Shown: piece after piece, positions 1 to 5,889 of the stretch
Position numbering within the stretch: the stretch's first letter is position 1
How the letters are laid out: every line of letters starts with the position of its first letter
Assembly: GCA_902727945.1 (NCBI GenBank)
Contig: CACVAV010000177.1
Span: forward strand, 1 to 6,404
Direction: 5' to 3'
From: an uncultured Thiotrichaceae bacterium
Lineage (GTDB): Bacteria; Pseudomonadota; Gammaproteobacteria; Thiotrichales; Thiotrichaceae
Length of the DNA stretch: 6,404 nucleotides
The notes under the pieces: generated by a model
What the model saw: only the letters and a program-made list of their open reading frames with translations
Database searches by the model: none
What the model was told of the DNA's origin: nothing
Translations under genes and position numbers: made by a program

Positions 1-36
1 AAAAAAAGCCGGAATCATTGACTAACTCCGGCTTTT
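1..36 (-). terminator. Intrinsic terminator of the ydcH-like gene
   Basis: Arms AAAAGCCGGA (4-13) and TCCGGCTTTT (27-36) form a perfect 10 bp stem around a 13-nt loop. Read on the minus strand, the stem is followed by a run of seven T (positions 7 to 1), which is the standard intrinsic terminator layout. It lies 22 bases past the stop codon of the minus-strand YdcH-like gene, so it most likely ends that transcript. The plus-strand reading has only four T, all within the stem, so termination in that direction is less certain. Confidence 0.85.
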
Positions 37-58
37 AAAATACCTGTCACCACCGCAT

Positions 59-298
59 TTACTCAGCAGTAATCATTGCCAGCAAATCATCCTTCAACTG
101 CAAACGCTTTTTCTTCAGCTCCTCCACCACCTCATCAGACGGTGTTTCAATATCCTGCTGAATACGGTGCAGCTGGTGATCCAGCTCATGATATTCATTA
201 AAGAAGCGTGCGAAGTGATTATTCTCCATCTTCAAATGGTGAATGCGCTCTTTGTGCTCAGGAAATTCGTGCAGTAAATCGTGTGCTTCTCCAAACAT
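59..298 (-). CDS. YdcH/DUF465 family small helical protein
   Basis: This 79-residue cytoplasmic protein is almost entirely charged and helical. The N-terminal block (MFGEAHDLLHEFPEHKERIH) followed by a heptad-like stretch rich in Glu, Lys, His and Leu, and a C-terminal E-E-L-K-K-K-R-L-Q-L-K-D-D segment, match the DUF465/YdcH family, whose members are usually about 70-80 residues. The family probably folds as a helical hairpin or coiled coil; its function is not established. No cysteines, signal peptide or membrane segment are present. The start is supported by AAGGAG six bases upstream on the minus strand. It stands alone, diverging from yhfA, with its own terminator. The family call is solid; any role would be a guess. 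Confidence 0.88.
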   Translation of the reverse strand: MFGEAHDLLHEFPEHKERIHHLKMENNHFARFFNEYHELDHQLHRIQQDIETPSDEVVEELKKKRLQLKDDLLAMITAE

Positions 299-431
299 GG
301 TTGTCTCCTTAATTATTATAGATGTTCAAATTTACCACTTACAGCAGGTGCAACCATGAGCTAGATCAAAACACTGGTAACTACCGTACAGGGCGACTAA
401 AATCAGTTTTTTTACCAGAGGAGCATCCGGT
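299..431. promoter_or_regulatory. Divergent intergenic region between ydcH-like gene and yhfA
   Basis: The 133 bases must hold promoters for both neighbours. For the plus strand a possible -10 is TAAAAT (398-403), with a poor -35 candidate TGGTAA (375-380) at a 17-base spacing. For the minus strand TATAAT occurs as the complement of 315-320, but it lies so close to the Shine-Dalgarno that the leader would be only about 15 bases, and no good -35 precedes it. The yhfA ribosome site is GAGGAG (418-423), eight bases before the ATG. No convincing operator palindrome was found. The promoter calls are tentative. Confidence 0.3.
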
Positions 432-857
432 ATGCAGGCAAGAGTTAAGTGGCTGGACAATATGAGCTTTGTCGGTGAGTCCGGCAGTGGCCATTCTATT
501 GTTATGGACGCGTCACCTGAAGTGGGTGGACGTGACCTCGGCGTCAGGCCGATGGAAATGTTATTGTTAGGGCTGGGCGGCTGTGCTTCTATTGATGTTG
601 TGATGATTTTGCAAAGATCACGACAGGACATAAAAGATTGCACGGTACAAATCTCTGCAGAACGGGAGGATACCGAACCCAAAGTTTTCACTAAAATTCA
701 TCTGCATTTTGTGGTGGAAGGTAATAATCTTTCTGCTGACCGGGTTAAGCGGGCAATTAGCCTATCGGCTGAAAAATACTGCTCCGCATCACTCATGCTG
801 GGAAAAACAGCAGCAATAACTCATGATTTTGAAGTATCAGAGGTAACAGGTTCTTGA
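432..857 (+). CDS. yhfA: OsmC family protein, YhfA type
   Basis: The 141 residues cover the whole OsmC/Ohr fold. The start MQARVKW, the block RPMEMLLLGLGGCASIDVV (39-57) and SAEKYCSASLML (112-123) are characteristic of the YhfA branch. The two cysteines expected in OsmC-type thiol peroxidases are present: C51 in GGCAS and C117 in EKYCS; E42 sits where the active-site Glu of the family lies. OsmC and Ohr proteins reduce organic hydroperoxides in the cytoplasm, but for the YhfA branch the substrate has not been firmly established. Length agrees with the family. The ATG has GAGGAG eight bases upstream. Its stop codon overlaps the TTG start of speD by four bases, so the two genes are surely co-transcribed and probably translationally coupled. 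The yhfA-speD pairing resembles the pseudomonad vfr-yhfA-speD neighbourhood, though no crp/vfr gene is visible here. Confidence 0.9.
   Translation: MQARVKWLDNMSFVGESGSGHSIVMDASPEVGGRDLGVRPMEMLLLGLGGCASIDVVMILQRSRQDIKDCTVQISAEREDTEPKVFTKIHLHFVVEGNNLSADRVKRAISLSAEKYCSASLMLGKTAAITHDFEVSEVTGS
839..856 (+). promoter_or_regulatory. Ribosome binding site and TTG start of speD
   Basis: The reading frame of speD has no ATG or GTG before the conserved LHGFNNLTK block; its first usable start is TTG at 854-856. AGAGG at 839-843 lies ten bases upstream and ACAGG at 846-850 only three bases upstream, both inside the end of yhfA. The TTG overlaps the yhfA stop as TTGA (854-857), an arrangement typical of stop-start re-initiation. 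A weak start coupled to upstream translation would keep SpeD synthesis low. Confidence 0.7.
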
Positions 858-1666
858 AAAAACGTCATCAGAAGCAGATCCGTCTGCATGGATTTAACAA
901 CCTGACCAAAACCCTCAGCTTTAATGTATATGACATCTGTTATGCGCGGAGAGCGGAACATCAGGAGGAGTACCTCGCTTATATTCATGAGCAATACAAT
1001 GCCGAACGCCTGACTAATATTTTAACCGATGTGGCTGATATTATCGGCGCAAACATCCTCAATGTCGCACGGCAGGATTATGAACCACAAGGTGCCAGTG
1101 TCACCATTCTGGTCTCTGAAGAACCTATACTGACTGAGAAACAGCTGGAAGATGCGGCAGTACCCGGCCCATTACCAGACGATGTAGTCATGCATCTGGA
1201 CAAGAGCCACTTAACAGTACACACCTACCCCGAAAGCCATCCGGATAACGGTATCAGCACCTTTCGTGCCGATATTGACGTCTCCACCTGTGGCCGCATA
1301 TCACCACTTAAAGCATTGAATTATTTGATTCACAGCCTTGAGTCAGATATTGTGACGGTTGATTATCGGGTGAGAGGTTTTACCCGTGACATCAAAGGCA
1401 AGAAGCACTTTATAGATCATAAAATTAATTCCATACAGAACTTCATGGCTCCGGACACCAAGCGACGTTACTCCATGATTGACGTTAATGTGTATCAGGA
1501 ATCCATTTTTCACACAAAAATGTTACTGAAAGACTTTGACATGGACAACTACCTGTTCGGACTGGGTAAATCAGGCTACACAGAAAAAGAACTGGCTATA
1601 ATAGAACAACGTTTACGCAAAGAAATGTCAGAAATTTTTTATGGCAGGAATACAGGGACGATATAA
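854..1666 (+). CDS. speD: S-adenosylmethionine decarboxylase proenzyme
   Basis: SpeD decarboxylates S-adenosylmethionine to the aminopropyl donor used by spermidine synthase. The 270-residue protein matches the enterobacterial-type (long) proenzyme throughout: LHGFNNLTKTLSFNVYDICYA near the N-terminus, ILNVARQDYEPQGASVTILVSEEP (68-91), LDKSH (115-119) and HTYPESHPDNGISTFRADIDVSTCG (123-147). The chain should self-cleave between K117 and S118, turning S118 into the pyruvoyl cofactor; C146 corresponds to the conserved catalytic-region cysteine. The C-terminal YYGRN-type ending is present as FYGRNTGTI. E. coli SpeD has 264 residues; the few extra ones here (RHQKQI) are at the N-terminus and follow from the TTG start. 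No speE is adjacent, so the partner spermidine synthase must be elsewhere. It overlaps yhfA by four bases; the next gene begins 55 bases later. Confidence 0.96.
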   Translation: MKKRHQKQIRLHGFNNLTKTLSFNVYDICYARRAEHQEEYLAYIHEQYNAERLTNILTDVADIIGANILNVARQDYEPQGASVTILVSEEPILTEKQLEDAAVPGPLPDDVVMHLDKSHLTVHTYPESHPDNGISTFRADIDVSTCGRISPLKALNYLIHSLESDIVTVDYRVRGFTRDIKGKKHFIDHKINSIQNFMAPDTKRRYSMIDVNVYQESIFHTKMLLKDFDMDNYLFGLGKSGYTEKELAIIEQRLRKEMSEIFYGRNTGTI

Positions 1667-1691
1667 ACACCTCCGTATGCCGGGTGGTGTT
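1666..1691 (+). other. Hairpin between speD and the NlpC/P60 gene
   Basis: AACACC (1666-1671) pairs with GGTGTT (1686-1691), with a further short CC/GG pairing inside. It begins at the last base of the speD stop codon. No T-run follows, so it is not a classical intrinsic terminator; it may protect the speD mRNA 3' end or weakly attenuate read-through into the lipoprotein gene. Confidence 0.35.
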
Positions 1692-1721
1692 CAGTGATTC
1701 TCAAAGGAGTGTATTGCTAAA

Positions 1722-2858
1722 ATGATAAGCAAAAAACAAAAGATGGTAATAGCCGGACTAAGCAGTTTACTGCCCATTATTTTGGGTGGCTGCGCTTCGC
1801 CGGAAACCGTTAAACCGAACATTAAAACAGCGGTTGCCAAACCCGGCAATACTTATGTTATTCAACGCGCTTCTATACATACACCGGCTACTGATCGCCA
1901 ATGGCAACAACGCAGAGCTGCACGCAACCAGCAATTAGCAGTAAAACGCGCGCACTTATTAGCCGCCGCAAAACAACGTGCACCAGCACGCCCTGCTAAA
2001 CCTGCTGCCCGGCCAACACCACGAAGCAACAACAGTGCTAATGCCAAAAAAATTCTCCGGCAACAACAGCAATCACGTGCTCAGTATCAGGCGCGTTACC
2101 AGGCGAAACAACTCGCTGCCATAAAACTCAGAAAAGCCGCTGTCAGCACAAAAAAACCAGTGCCGGCACGAAAAATGCCGACTCAGCACAAACCTCGTGT
2201 CATGACAGCATCGCACACCCGGCCAGCGAAAAATAATACCCGCGCAGCACAAATATCCCGCGACCAACTGGCAAAAAACAACGCTCGTTTAGCACAGGCG
2301 AAAGCCAATCAGGCACGACACACAGCACAGTTGAAAGCTAACCGGGCACGACACACAGCACAGAAAAAAACAGCCCCGTCGATGCGTCAACAATACATTC
2401 AACGCTGGGAACAACAACAGGCTAAGCAAAAACTTGAGCGGGAAATTGAATCAAAAAAAGCTGATGCAAGGGTAGAAAGCGTCATCCACAATGCGAAAAA
2501 ACAGATCGGTACTCAATACGTCTGGGGTGGCGCATCGCCGAAGACCGGGTTTGACTGTAGCGGCCTGGTGCAACACTCGATGAACAAAGGTGCCGGTGTC
2601 AAGGTGCCCAGAACCGCAGCAGAACAGTATAAAGCTGCGGTAAAAGTCTCTGCACAAAAAGCCAGCCGAGGCGATTTAGTCTTCTTTAAAACCCGTGGCA
2701 ACTCAGTCAGCCATGTGGGTATTTACCTTGGTGAGAATAAATTCGTACACGCGCCCCGCACCGGACGCAAAATCACCACCACCCAATTATCCGGTTACTG
2801 GAAGCAACGCTTCGTAGGGTTCGGACGCATTCCGGGTGCCTGCAAAGTACCTGTGTAA
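1722..2858 (+). CDS. NlpC/P60 family lipoprotein with long basic linker
   Basis: This is a predicted outer-membrane-anchored peptidoglycan hydrolase of 378 residues. Residues 1-23 form a lipoprotein signal peptide (basic start, hydrophobic core, lipobox LGGC with C24 lipidated; A25 at +2 favours outer-membrane sorting). Residues about 252-372 form the NlpC/P60 domain: YVWGGASPKTGFDCSGLV with catalytic C279, SHVGIY with H331 and FVHAP with H343. NlpC/P60 enzymes of this type cleave within peptide stems of the cell wall. The unusual part is residues 31-229, rich in Lys, Arg, Ala, Gln and Pro: by my count 46 Lys/Arg and only two acidic residues (D58, D181). A charged probable helix (about 222-255) leads into the domain. 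AAGGAG (1704-1709) is 12 bases before the ATG, a rather long spacing, but the signal peptide makes this start credible. The preceding gene is speD; the next gene is convergent. The domain call is very safe; the in vivo role is inferred. Confidence 0.93.
   Translation: MISKKQKMVIAGLSSLLPIILGGCASPETVKPNIKTAVAKPGNTYVIQRASIHTPATDRQWQQRRAARNQQLAVKRAHLLAAAKQRAPARPAKPAARPTPRSNNSANAKKILRQQQQSRAQYQARYQAKQLAAIKLRKAAVSTKKPVPARKMPTQHKPRVMTASHTRPAKNNTRAAQISRDQLAKNNARLAQAKANQARHTAQLKANRARHTAQKKTAPSMRQQYIQRWEQQQAKQKLEREIESKKADARVESVIHNAKKQIGTQYVWGGASPKTGFDCSGLVQHSMNKGAGVKVPRTAAEQYKAAVKVSAQKASRGDLVFFKTRGNSVSHVGIYLGENKFVHAPRTGRKITTTQLSGYWKQRFVGFGRIPGACKVPV
2301..2366 (+). repeat. Tandem 33-bp (11-residue) repeat in the basic linker
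   Basis: Two adjacent 33-base units encode KANQARHTAQL (residues 194-204) and KANRARHTAQK (205-215). The 19-base core (2312-2330 and 2345-2363) is identical in both copies. The preceding residues KNNARLAQA (185-193) look like a decayed third copy. This suggests that the basic linker grew by local duplication. Confidence 0.85.
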
Positions 2859-2867
2859 ACACGGTAG

Positions 2868-2892
2868 GTACAGGGCTGCTCCGGCCCTGTAC
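2868..2892. terminator. Hairpin between convergent genes, probably a bidirectional terminator
   Basis: GTACAGGGC (2868-2876) pairs perfectly with GCCCTGTAC (2884-2892), with a further T-G wobble, giving a 9-10 bp GC-rich stem and a small loop. It lies ten bases after the NlpC/P60 stop codon and shares its last base with the stop codon of the convergent hydrolase gene. On the plus strand the tail is TATAGCTTTT, a weak T-tract; on the minus strand there is no T-run. It most plausibly ends the NlpC transcript; function on the minus strand is less certain. Confidence 0.6.
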
Positions 2893-3749
2893 TATAGCTT
2901 TTCCAACCATGCGCTAACCAGTTCAGTCAACTCATCACCCTTCTCTTTGAAATAATGATCGGCACCAGGCAAAACTGCCTGCTCTGATTTAGCATTGCCC
3001 CCCGCCTGCATTAACTTGAGCCGCTCCGGAGCCATCTTAATCACTGCCGGATATTCATTCTCGCCATACACATCGAACACCGGCACAGTCAGCTTGTCCA
3101 GTGGAAAAGGCTCCGCCATAAACTGCCTATAATCTGTCGCCCCCAGACCCAGGCCAACGAAAGCATCGATTCCGGTTTCTCCGTGTTTACGCACCCAATC
3201 CATTGCCATGTGCCCGCCGCAACTGTGCGCGATCAGTACTACTGTTGAAATATCCTGCTCTTTAAGATGTTCCAATGCAGCGGTAATACGTAGGTTGGCA
3301 TTCGGGAATAATGGCACATAATCGTAATATTTAGCCTGTTTTTCTAATACCGGCAGCTGCACAGACAGCGTTGTCCAACCCTGCTCGGCTAAACCTACCC
3401 GCAATGGGTTAATGGTATCAGCCCAATCAGGATGAAAACCACGACCATGGAGAATAATCGCCGCACCTTTAGCGTCATCAGCATCAGTTTGAATCGCCAT
3501 GAAATCTTCTGTGCCATCATACAGATCAACCACTTCACCATCAAAAATGGCATCACGAATTTCATTATCTAAGCGTTTTTCACGCGCATAATCCGGCACA
3601 GCGGCACTATTTTCTGACGGTAAAGCGGGTTCATTTTGCGGTGTAGTGTCTGCCCGTAACCCGGGCACAGCCGCTGCCAGCAGGACAGCACTCATCAGGA
3701 CGCTCAATGTAAGCGAAGTTTTTGTAGGGGCCAGGATAGATCTAATCAT
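2892..3749 (-). CDS. Exported DUF3530-type alpha/beta hydrolase
   Basis: The 285-residue protein begins with a Sec signal peptide (basic start, hydrophobic residues 13-30, likely cut after LRA at 33), so it should act in the periplasm. The rest is an alpha/beta hydrolase: AAIILHGRGFHPDW (96-109) contains the HG oxyanion-hole motif, VVLIAHSCGGHMAMDW (170-185) is the nucleophile elbow with S176, VFDVYGENEY (224-233) holds the acid candidate D226 (or E230), and PGADHYF (261-267) supplies H265. The elbow reads A-H-S-C-G, a variant of the usual G-x-S-x-G. The HGRGFHPDWADTINPLR...GW.TLS.QLPVL pattern is what I know from the DUF3530 family, whose substrate is not known. GAGGAG lies about seven bases before the ATG on the minus strand. 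It converges on the NlpC gene and diverges from rubrerythrin; no operon partner is seen. Hydrolase fold certain, family likely, substrate unknown. Confidence 0.85.
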   Translation of the reverse strand: MIRSILAPTKTSLTLSVLMSAVLLAAAVPGLRADTTPQNEPALPSENSAAVPDYAREKRLDNEIRDAIFDGEVVDLYDGTEDFMAIQTDADDAKGAAIILHGRGFHPDWADTINPLRVGLAEQGWTTLSVQLPVLEKQAKYYDYVPLFPNANLRITAALEHLKEQDISTVVLIAHSCGGHMAMDWVRKHGETGIDAFVGLGLGATDYRQFMAEPFPLDKLTVPVFDVYGENEYPAVIKMAPERLKLMQAGGNAKSEQAVLPGADHYFKEKGDELTELVSAWLEKL

Positions 3750-3972
3750 TATATCTCCTCATTCTGATAATTTTTCATGCGTACTTCTCACCACACATCT
3801 GCTACTATCTTGCGCAGCCGTGATAGTTAGTAATAATGCGGCTAAGGTCGGGGCTTTCGATTTTATGGATAGATACATTCATAATAATCGATTGGACTGT
3901 TTAGCCTTGATCCTCTAAATTATCATATAAATTGTTTCTTTTGTTAAACCACACTACAACAGGAGTCCTCAC
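3750..3972. promoter_or_regulatory. Divergent control region between hydrolase and rubrerythrin genes
   Basis: This 223-base AT-rich region has no credible gene of its own. Near the rubrerythrin side, TATCAT and TATAAA (3921-3931) are candidate -10 elements; no matching -35 at proper spacing is convincing (TTGGAC at 3892-3897 is too far from both). This could mean activator-dependent expression, but that is inference. The rubrerythrin ribosome site is AGGAG (3961-3965), seven bases before the ATG. No recognisable Fur or OxyR box was found by eye. Confidence 0.35.
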
Positions 3973-4392
3973 ATGGAACTGAAAGGAAGTAAAACCGAAC
4001 AAAATTTGAAAGATGCGTTCGCAGGTGAATCTCAGGCTAACCGTCGTTATCTGTACTTCGCAGCAAAAGCTGACGTAGAAGGTTATAACGATGTGTCGAC
4101 TGTTTTCCGCTCAACTGCTGAAGGCGAAACAGGTCACGCACACGGTCACCTGGAATACCTGGAAGAAGCGGGCGATCCGGCGACGGGTCTGCCAATTGGC
4201 CCGACAAGCGACAACCTGAAAGCAGCGATTGCCGGCGAAACTCACGAATACACCGATATGTATCCTGGTATGGCTAAAGAAGCGCGCGATGAAGGCTTTG
4301 ACGAAATTGCTGATTGGTTTGAAACACTGGCGAAGGCTGAGCGTTCACACGCTAACCGTTTCCAGAAAGCACTGGATAATCTAGACGCTTAA
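3973..4392 (+). CDS. Rubrerythrin, di-iron domain only
   Basis: The 139 residues form a single ferritin-like four-helix bundle. Expected di-iron ligands are all visible: E19 in GESQANRRY, E52 and H55 in the AEGETGHAHGHL block (49-60), E89 and E92 in AGETHEYTDMYP (87-98), and E123 with H126 in AERSHANRF (122-130). Rubrerythrins reduce hydrogen peroxide in the cytoplasm using reducing equivalents that enter through a rubredoxin-like FeCys4 domain. That C-terminal domain is absent here: the protein has no cysteine and ends just after the last helix, whereas the classical two-domain protein is about 190 residues. An external electron donor is therefore needed; the Fe-S protein encoded next is an obvious candidate, by inference. 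The ATG has AGGAG seven bases upstream. The gene is first of a plus-strand cluster with an Fe-S oxidoreductase and a DUF3501 gene, separated from the former by two hairpins. Confidence 0.95.
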   Translation: MELKGSKTEQNLKDAFAGESQANRRYLYFAAKADVEGYNDVSTVFRSTAEGETGHAHGHLEYLEEAGDPATGLPIGPTSDNLKAAIAGETHEYTDMYPGMAKEARDEGFDEIADWFETLAKAERSHANRFQKALDNLDA

Positions 4393-4397
4393 TCCAC

Positions 4398-4430
4398 TGT
4401 GAAATTAAGGTATCACTACCTTAATTCACA
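4398..4430 (+). other. First hairpin downstream of rubrerythrin
   Basis: TGTGAA and TTAAGGTA (4398-4403, 4405-4412) pair with TACCTTAA and TTCACA (4417-4424, 4425-4430), giving 14 base pairs with a single bulged A at 4404 and a tight TCAC loop. It begins five bases after the stop codon. There is no following T-tract, so it is more likely an RNA-stabilising or processing element, or one half of a compound terminator, than a simple intrinsic terminator. Confidence 0.65.
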
Positions 4431-4431
4431 T

Positions 4432-4458
4432 CGGACTGCCGGGTTCTCCGGCAGTCTG
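4432..4458 (+). terminator. Second, GC-rich hairpin downstream of rubrerythrin
   Basis: GACTGCCGG (4434-4442) pairs with CCGGCAGTC (4448-4456) around the loop GTTCT; a G-T wobble and a C-G pair extend it to 11 pairs. It follows the first hairpin by one base. The sequence after it (AATAAAATAC) lacks a T-run, so efficient intrinsic termination is doubtful; partial termination or protection of the rubrerythrin mRNA 3' end would fit. Confidence 0.45.
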
Positions 4459-4521
4459 AATAAAATACATACTTATTCATAGTCAACCCGTCACACCAAA
4501 GCAAACATTCAGGAACATTAT

Positions 4522-5874
4522 ATGGCCACCTCAAAACGTGAAGGCAGTCTTGAAGCACCTACCCGCCACGCACTAGACTGGAAAAATCCGGAATTTTACA
4601 ACGAAGATGCTGTAATGGATGAAATGGAGCGGGTTTTTGACCTGTGCCACGGTTGTCGCCGTTGCGTTAGCTTGTGTAATTCATTCCCTACCCTGTTTGA
4701 TCTGGTGGATGAATCAAGTACCTTTGAAGTAGATGGTGTTGATAAAAAAGATTACTGGAATGTGGTTGATCACTGTTACCTGTGTGACCTTTGCTACATG
4801 ACCAAATGCCCGTACACACCACCGCATGAGTGGAACATTGACTTCCCTCACCTGATGCTGCGGGCGAAGGCGATTAAACATAAAAAAGGCGAAACCAAGC
4901 CCCGCGATAAAATATTAAGCTCTACCGACACAGTCGGCAAACTGGCAGGTATCCCGGTGGTTTCACAAGTTGTGAATACCATGAATAAAAATTCTACTTT
5001 CCGCAAAGGTCTGGAGCAGGTATTGGGTGTGCACCCTAATGCCACCATTCCTGAATACCACAGCAACACCGGACGCAAGCGTCTGGCGGGTGATCACGCT
5101 AATCTGACACGTGCTGACGTGCCATCAACACCGGCTGGCCGCACGCAGGGCAAGGTGGCTTTGTTTGCCACTTGTTATGGCAATTATAACGAGCCGCACA
5201 TTCTGGAAGACCTGGTCAAGGTCTTTAATCACAATGATATTCCGGTCACCTTGCTCGATAAGGAACAGTGCTGCGGTATGCCAAAACTGGAACTGGGTGA
5301 TCTGGAAGCAGTAGCAGCCGCCAAGGAAATTAATGTACCGGAAATGATCAATATGATTGATCAGGGCTGGGATATTGTCGGGCCGGTGCCTTCCTGTGTG
5401 CTGATGTTTAAGCAGGAATTACCGCTGATGTTCCCGGATGATGAAGATGTGCAGCGTGTGAGGCAGCATATTTTTGATCCGTTTGAATACCTGATGATGC
5501 GCGAGAAAGAGGAGCTGCTGAATAAAACATTCAAGAAGCCGTTGGGTAAAGTCAGTTATCACGCTTCCTGTCATTTACGCGTGCAGAATATTGGTTATAA
5601 AACCCGCGAAGTGTTGTCGCTGATTCCGGACACCACACTGGAACTACTGGAACGTTGTTCCGGCCACGATGGTACTTACGCAGTGAAAAGTGAATTCCAT
5701 GATACGTCGATGAAAATCTGCCGCCCTGTGTTTAACAAGGTGAAGAAAGCAGAACCCGACTATTATGGTAGTGACTGCCCGATGGCGGGACACCAGATTG
5801 AAAATGGTCTGGGTGACGATGCGCAAGCACCAACCCATCCAATGACCATGCTTAGAATTGCTTACGGTCTTTAA
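4522..5874 (+). CDS. GlpC/HdrB-like Fe-S oxidoreductase
   Basis: This 450-residue protein is a soluble electron carrier with no signal peptide or membrane segment. Two [4Fe-4S] motifs come first: C42-x2-C45-x2-C48-x3-C52, and C85-x2-C88-x2-C91-x4-C96-P. Two CCG-type domains follow. The first is complete: C218 (FATCYGNYN), C250-C251-G and C292 (PSCVLMF). The second has C350 (SYHASCHLR), C379 followed by Ser instead of Cys (RCSGHDGTYAVK) and C419 (DCPMAG). The architecture resembles GlpC, the Fe-S subunit of anaerobic glycerol-3-phosphate dehydrogenase, and HdrB/HdrD; but no glpA or glpB is nearby, so a glycerol role is unlikely. Its place between a rubredoxin-less rubrerythrin and DUF3501 suggests an electron-transfer partner in a separate redox system. 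The start has AGGAAC (4511-4516) upstream. DUF3501 begins 15 bases after its stop, in the same operon. Fold confident; partner and substrate unknown. Confidence 0.9.
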   Translation: MATSKREGSLEAPTRHALDWKNPEFYNEDAVMDEMERVFDLCHGCRRCVSLCNSFPTLFDLVDESSTFEVDGVDKKDYWNVVDHCYLCDLCYMTKCPYTPPHEWNIDFPHLMLRAKAIKHKKGETKPRDKILSSTDTVGKLAGIPVVSQVVNTMNKNSTFRKGLEQVLGVHPNATIPEYHSNTGRKRLAGDHANLTRADVPSTPAGRTQGKVALFATCYGNYNEPHILEDLVKVFNHNDIPVTLLDKEQCCGMPKLELGDLEAVAAAKEINVPEMINMIDQGWDIVGPVPSCVLMFKQELPLMFPDDEDVQRVRQHIFDPFEYLMMREKEELLNKTFKKPLGKVSYHASCHLRVQNIGYKTREVLSLIPDTTLELLERCSGHDGTYAVKSEFHDTSMKICRPVFNKVKKAEPDYYGSDCPMAGHQIENGLGDDAQAPTHPMTMLRIAYGL

Positions 5875-5889
5875 CACCCGGAGATAGAT

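Noticed and set aside
361..370. ATCAA half-site that might belong to an FNR or CRP box near yhfA
   Set aside because: There is no matching second half at the right spacing.
332..691. Minus-strand 119-codon open frame over yhfA
   Set aside because: It lies largely antisense to the well-recognised yhfA gene; composition is that of a shadow frame.
3863..3884. Inverted repeat TTATG...CATAA as a possible operator upstream of rubrerythrin
   Set aside because: The arms are only five bases in an AT-rich region, so chance occurrence is likely, and no known regulator consensus fits.
3646..3918. Plus-strand 90-codon open frame spanning the hydrolase start and the intergenic region
   Set aside because: Its first third is antisense to the hydrolase signal peptide, it has no good ribosome site, and the product matches no family I know.
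5111..5314. Plus-strand 67-codon open frame inside the Fe-S gene
   Set aside because: It is an alternate frame within a conserved domain, with no independent signal.
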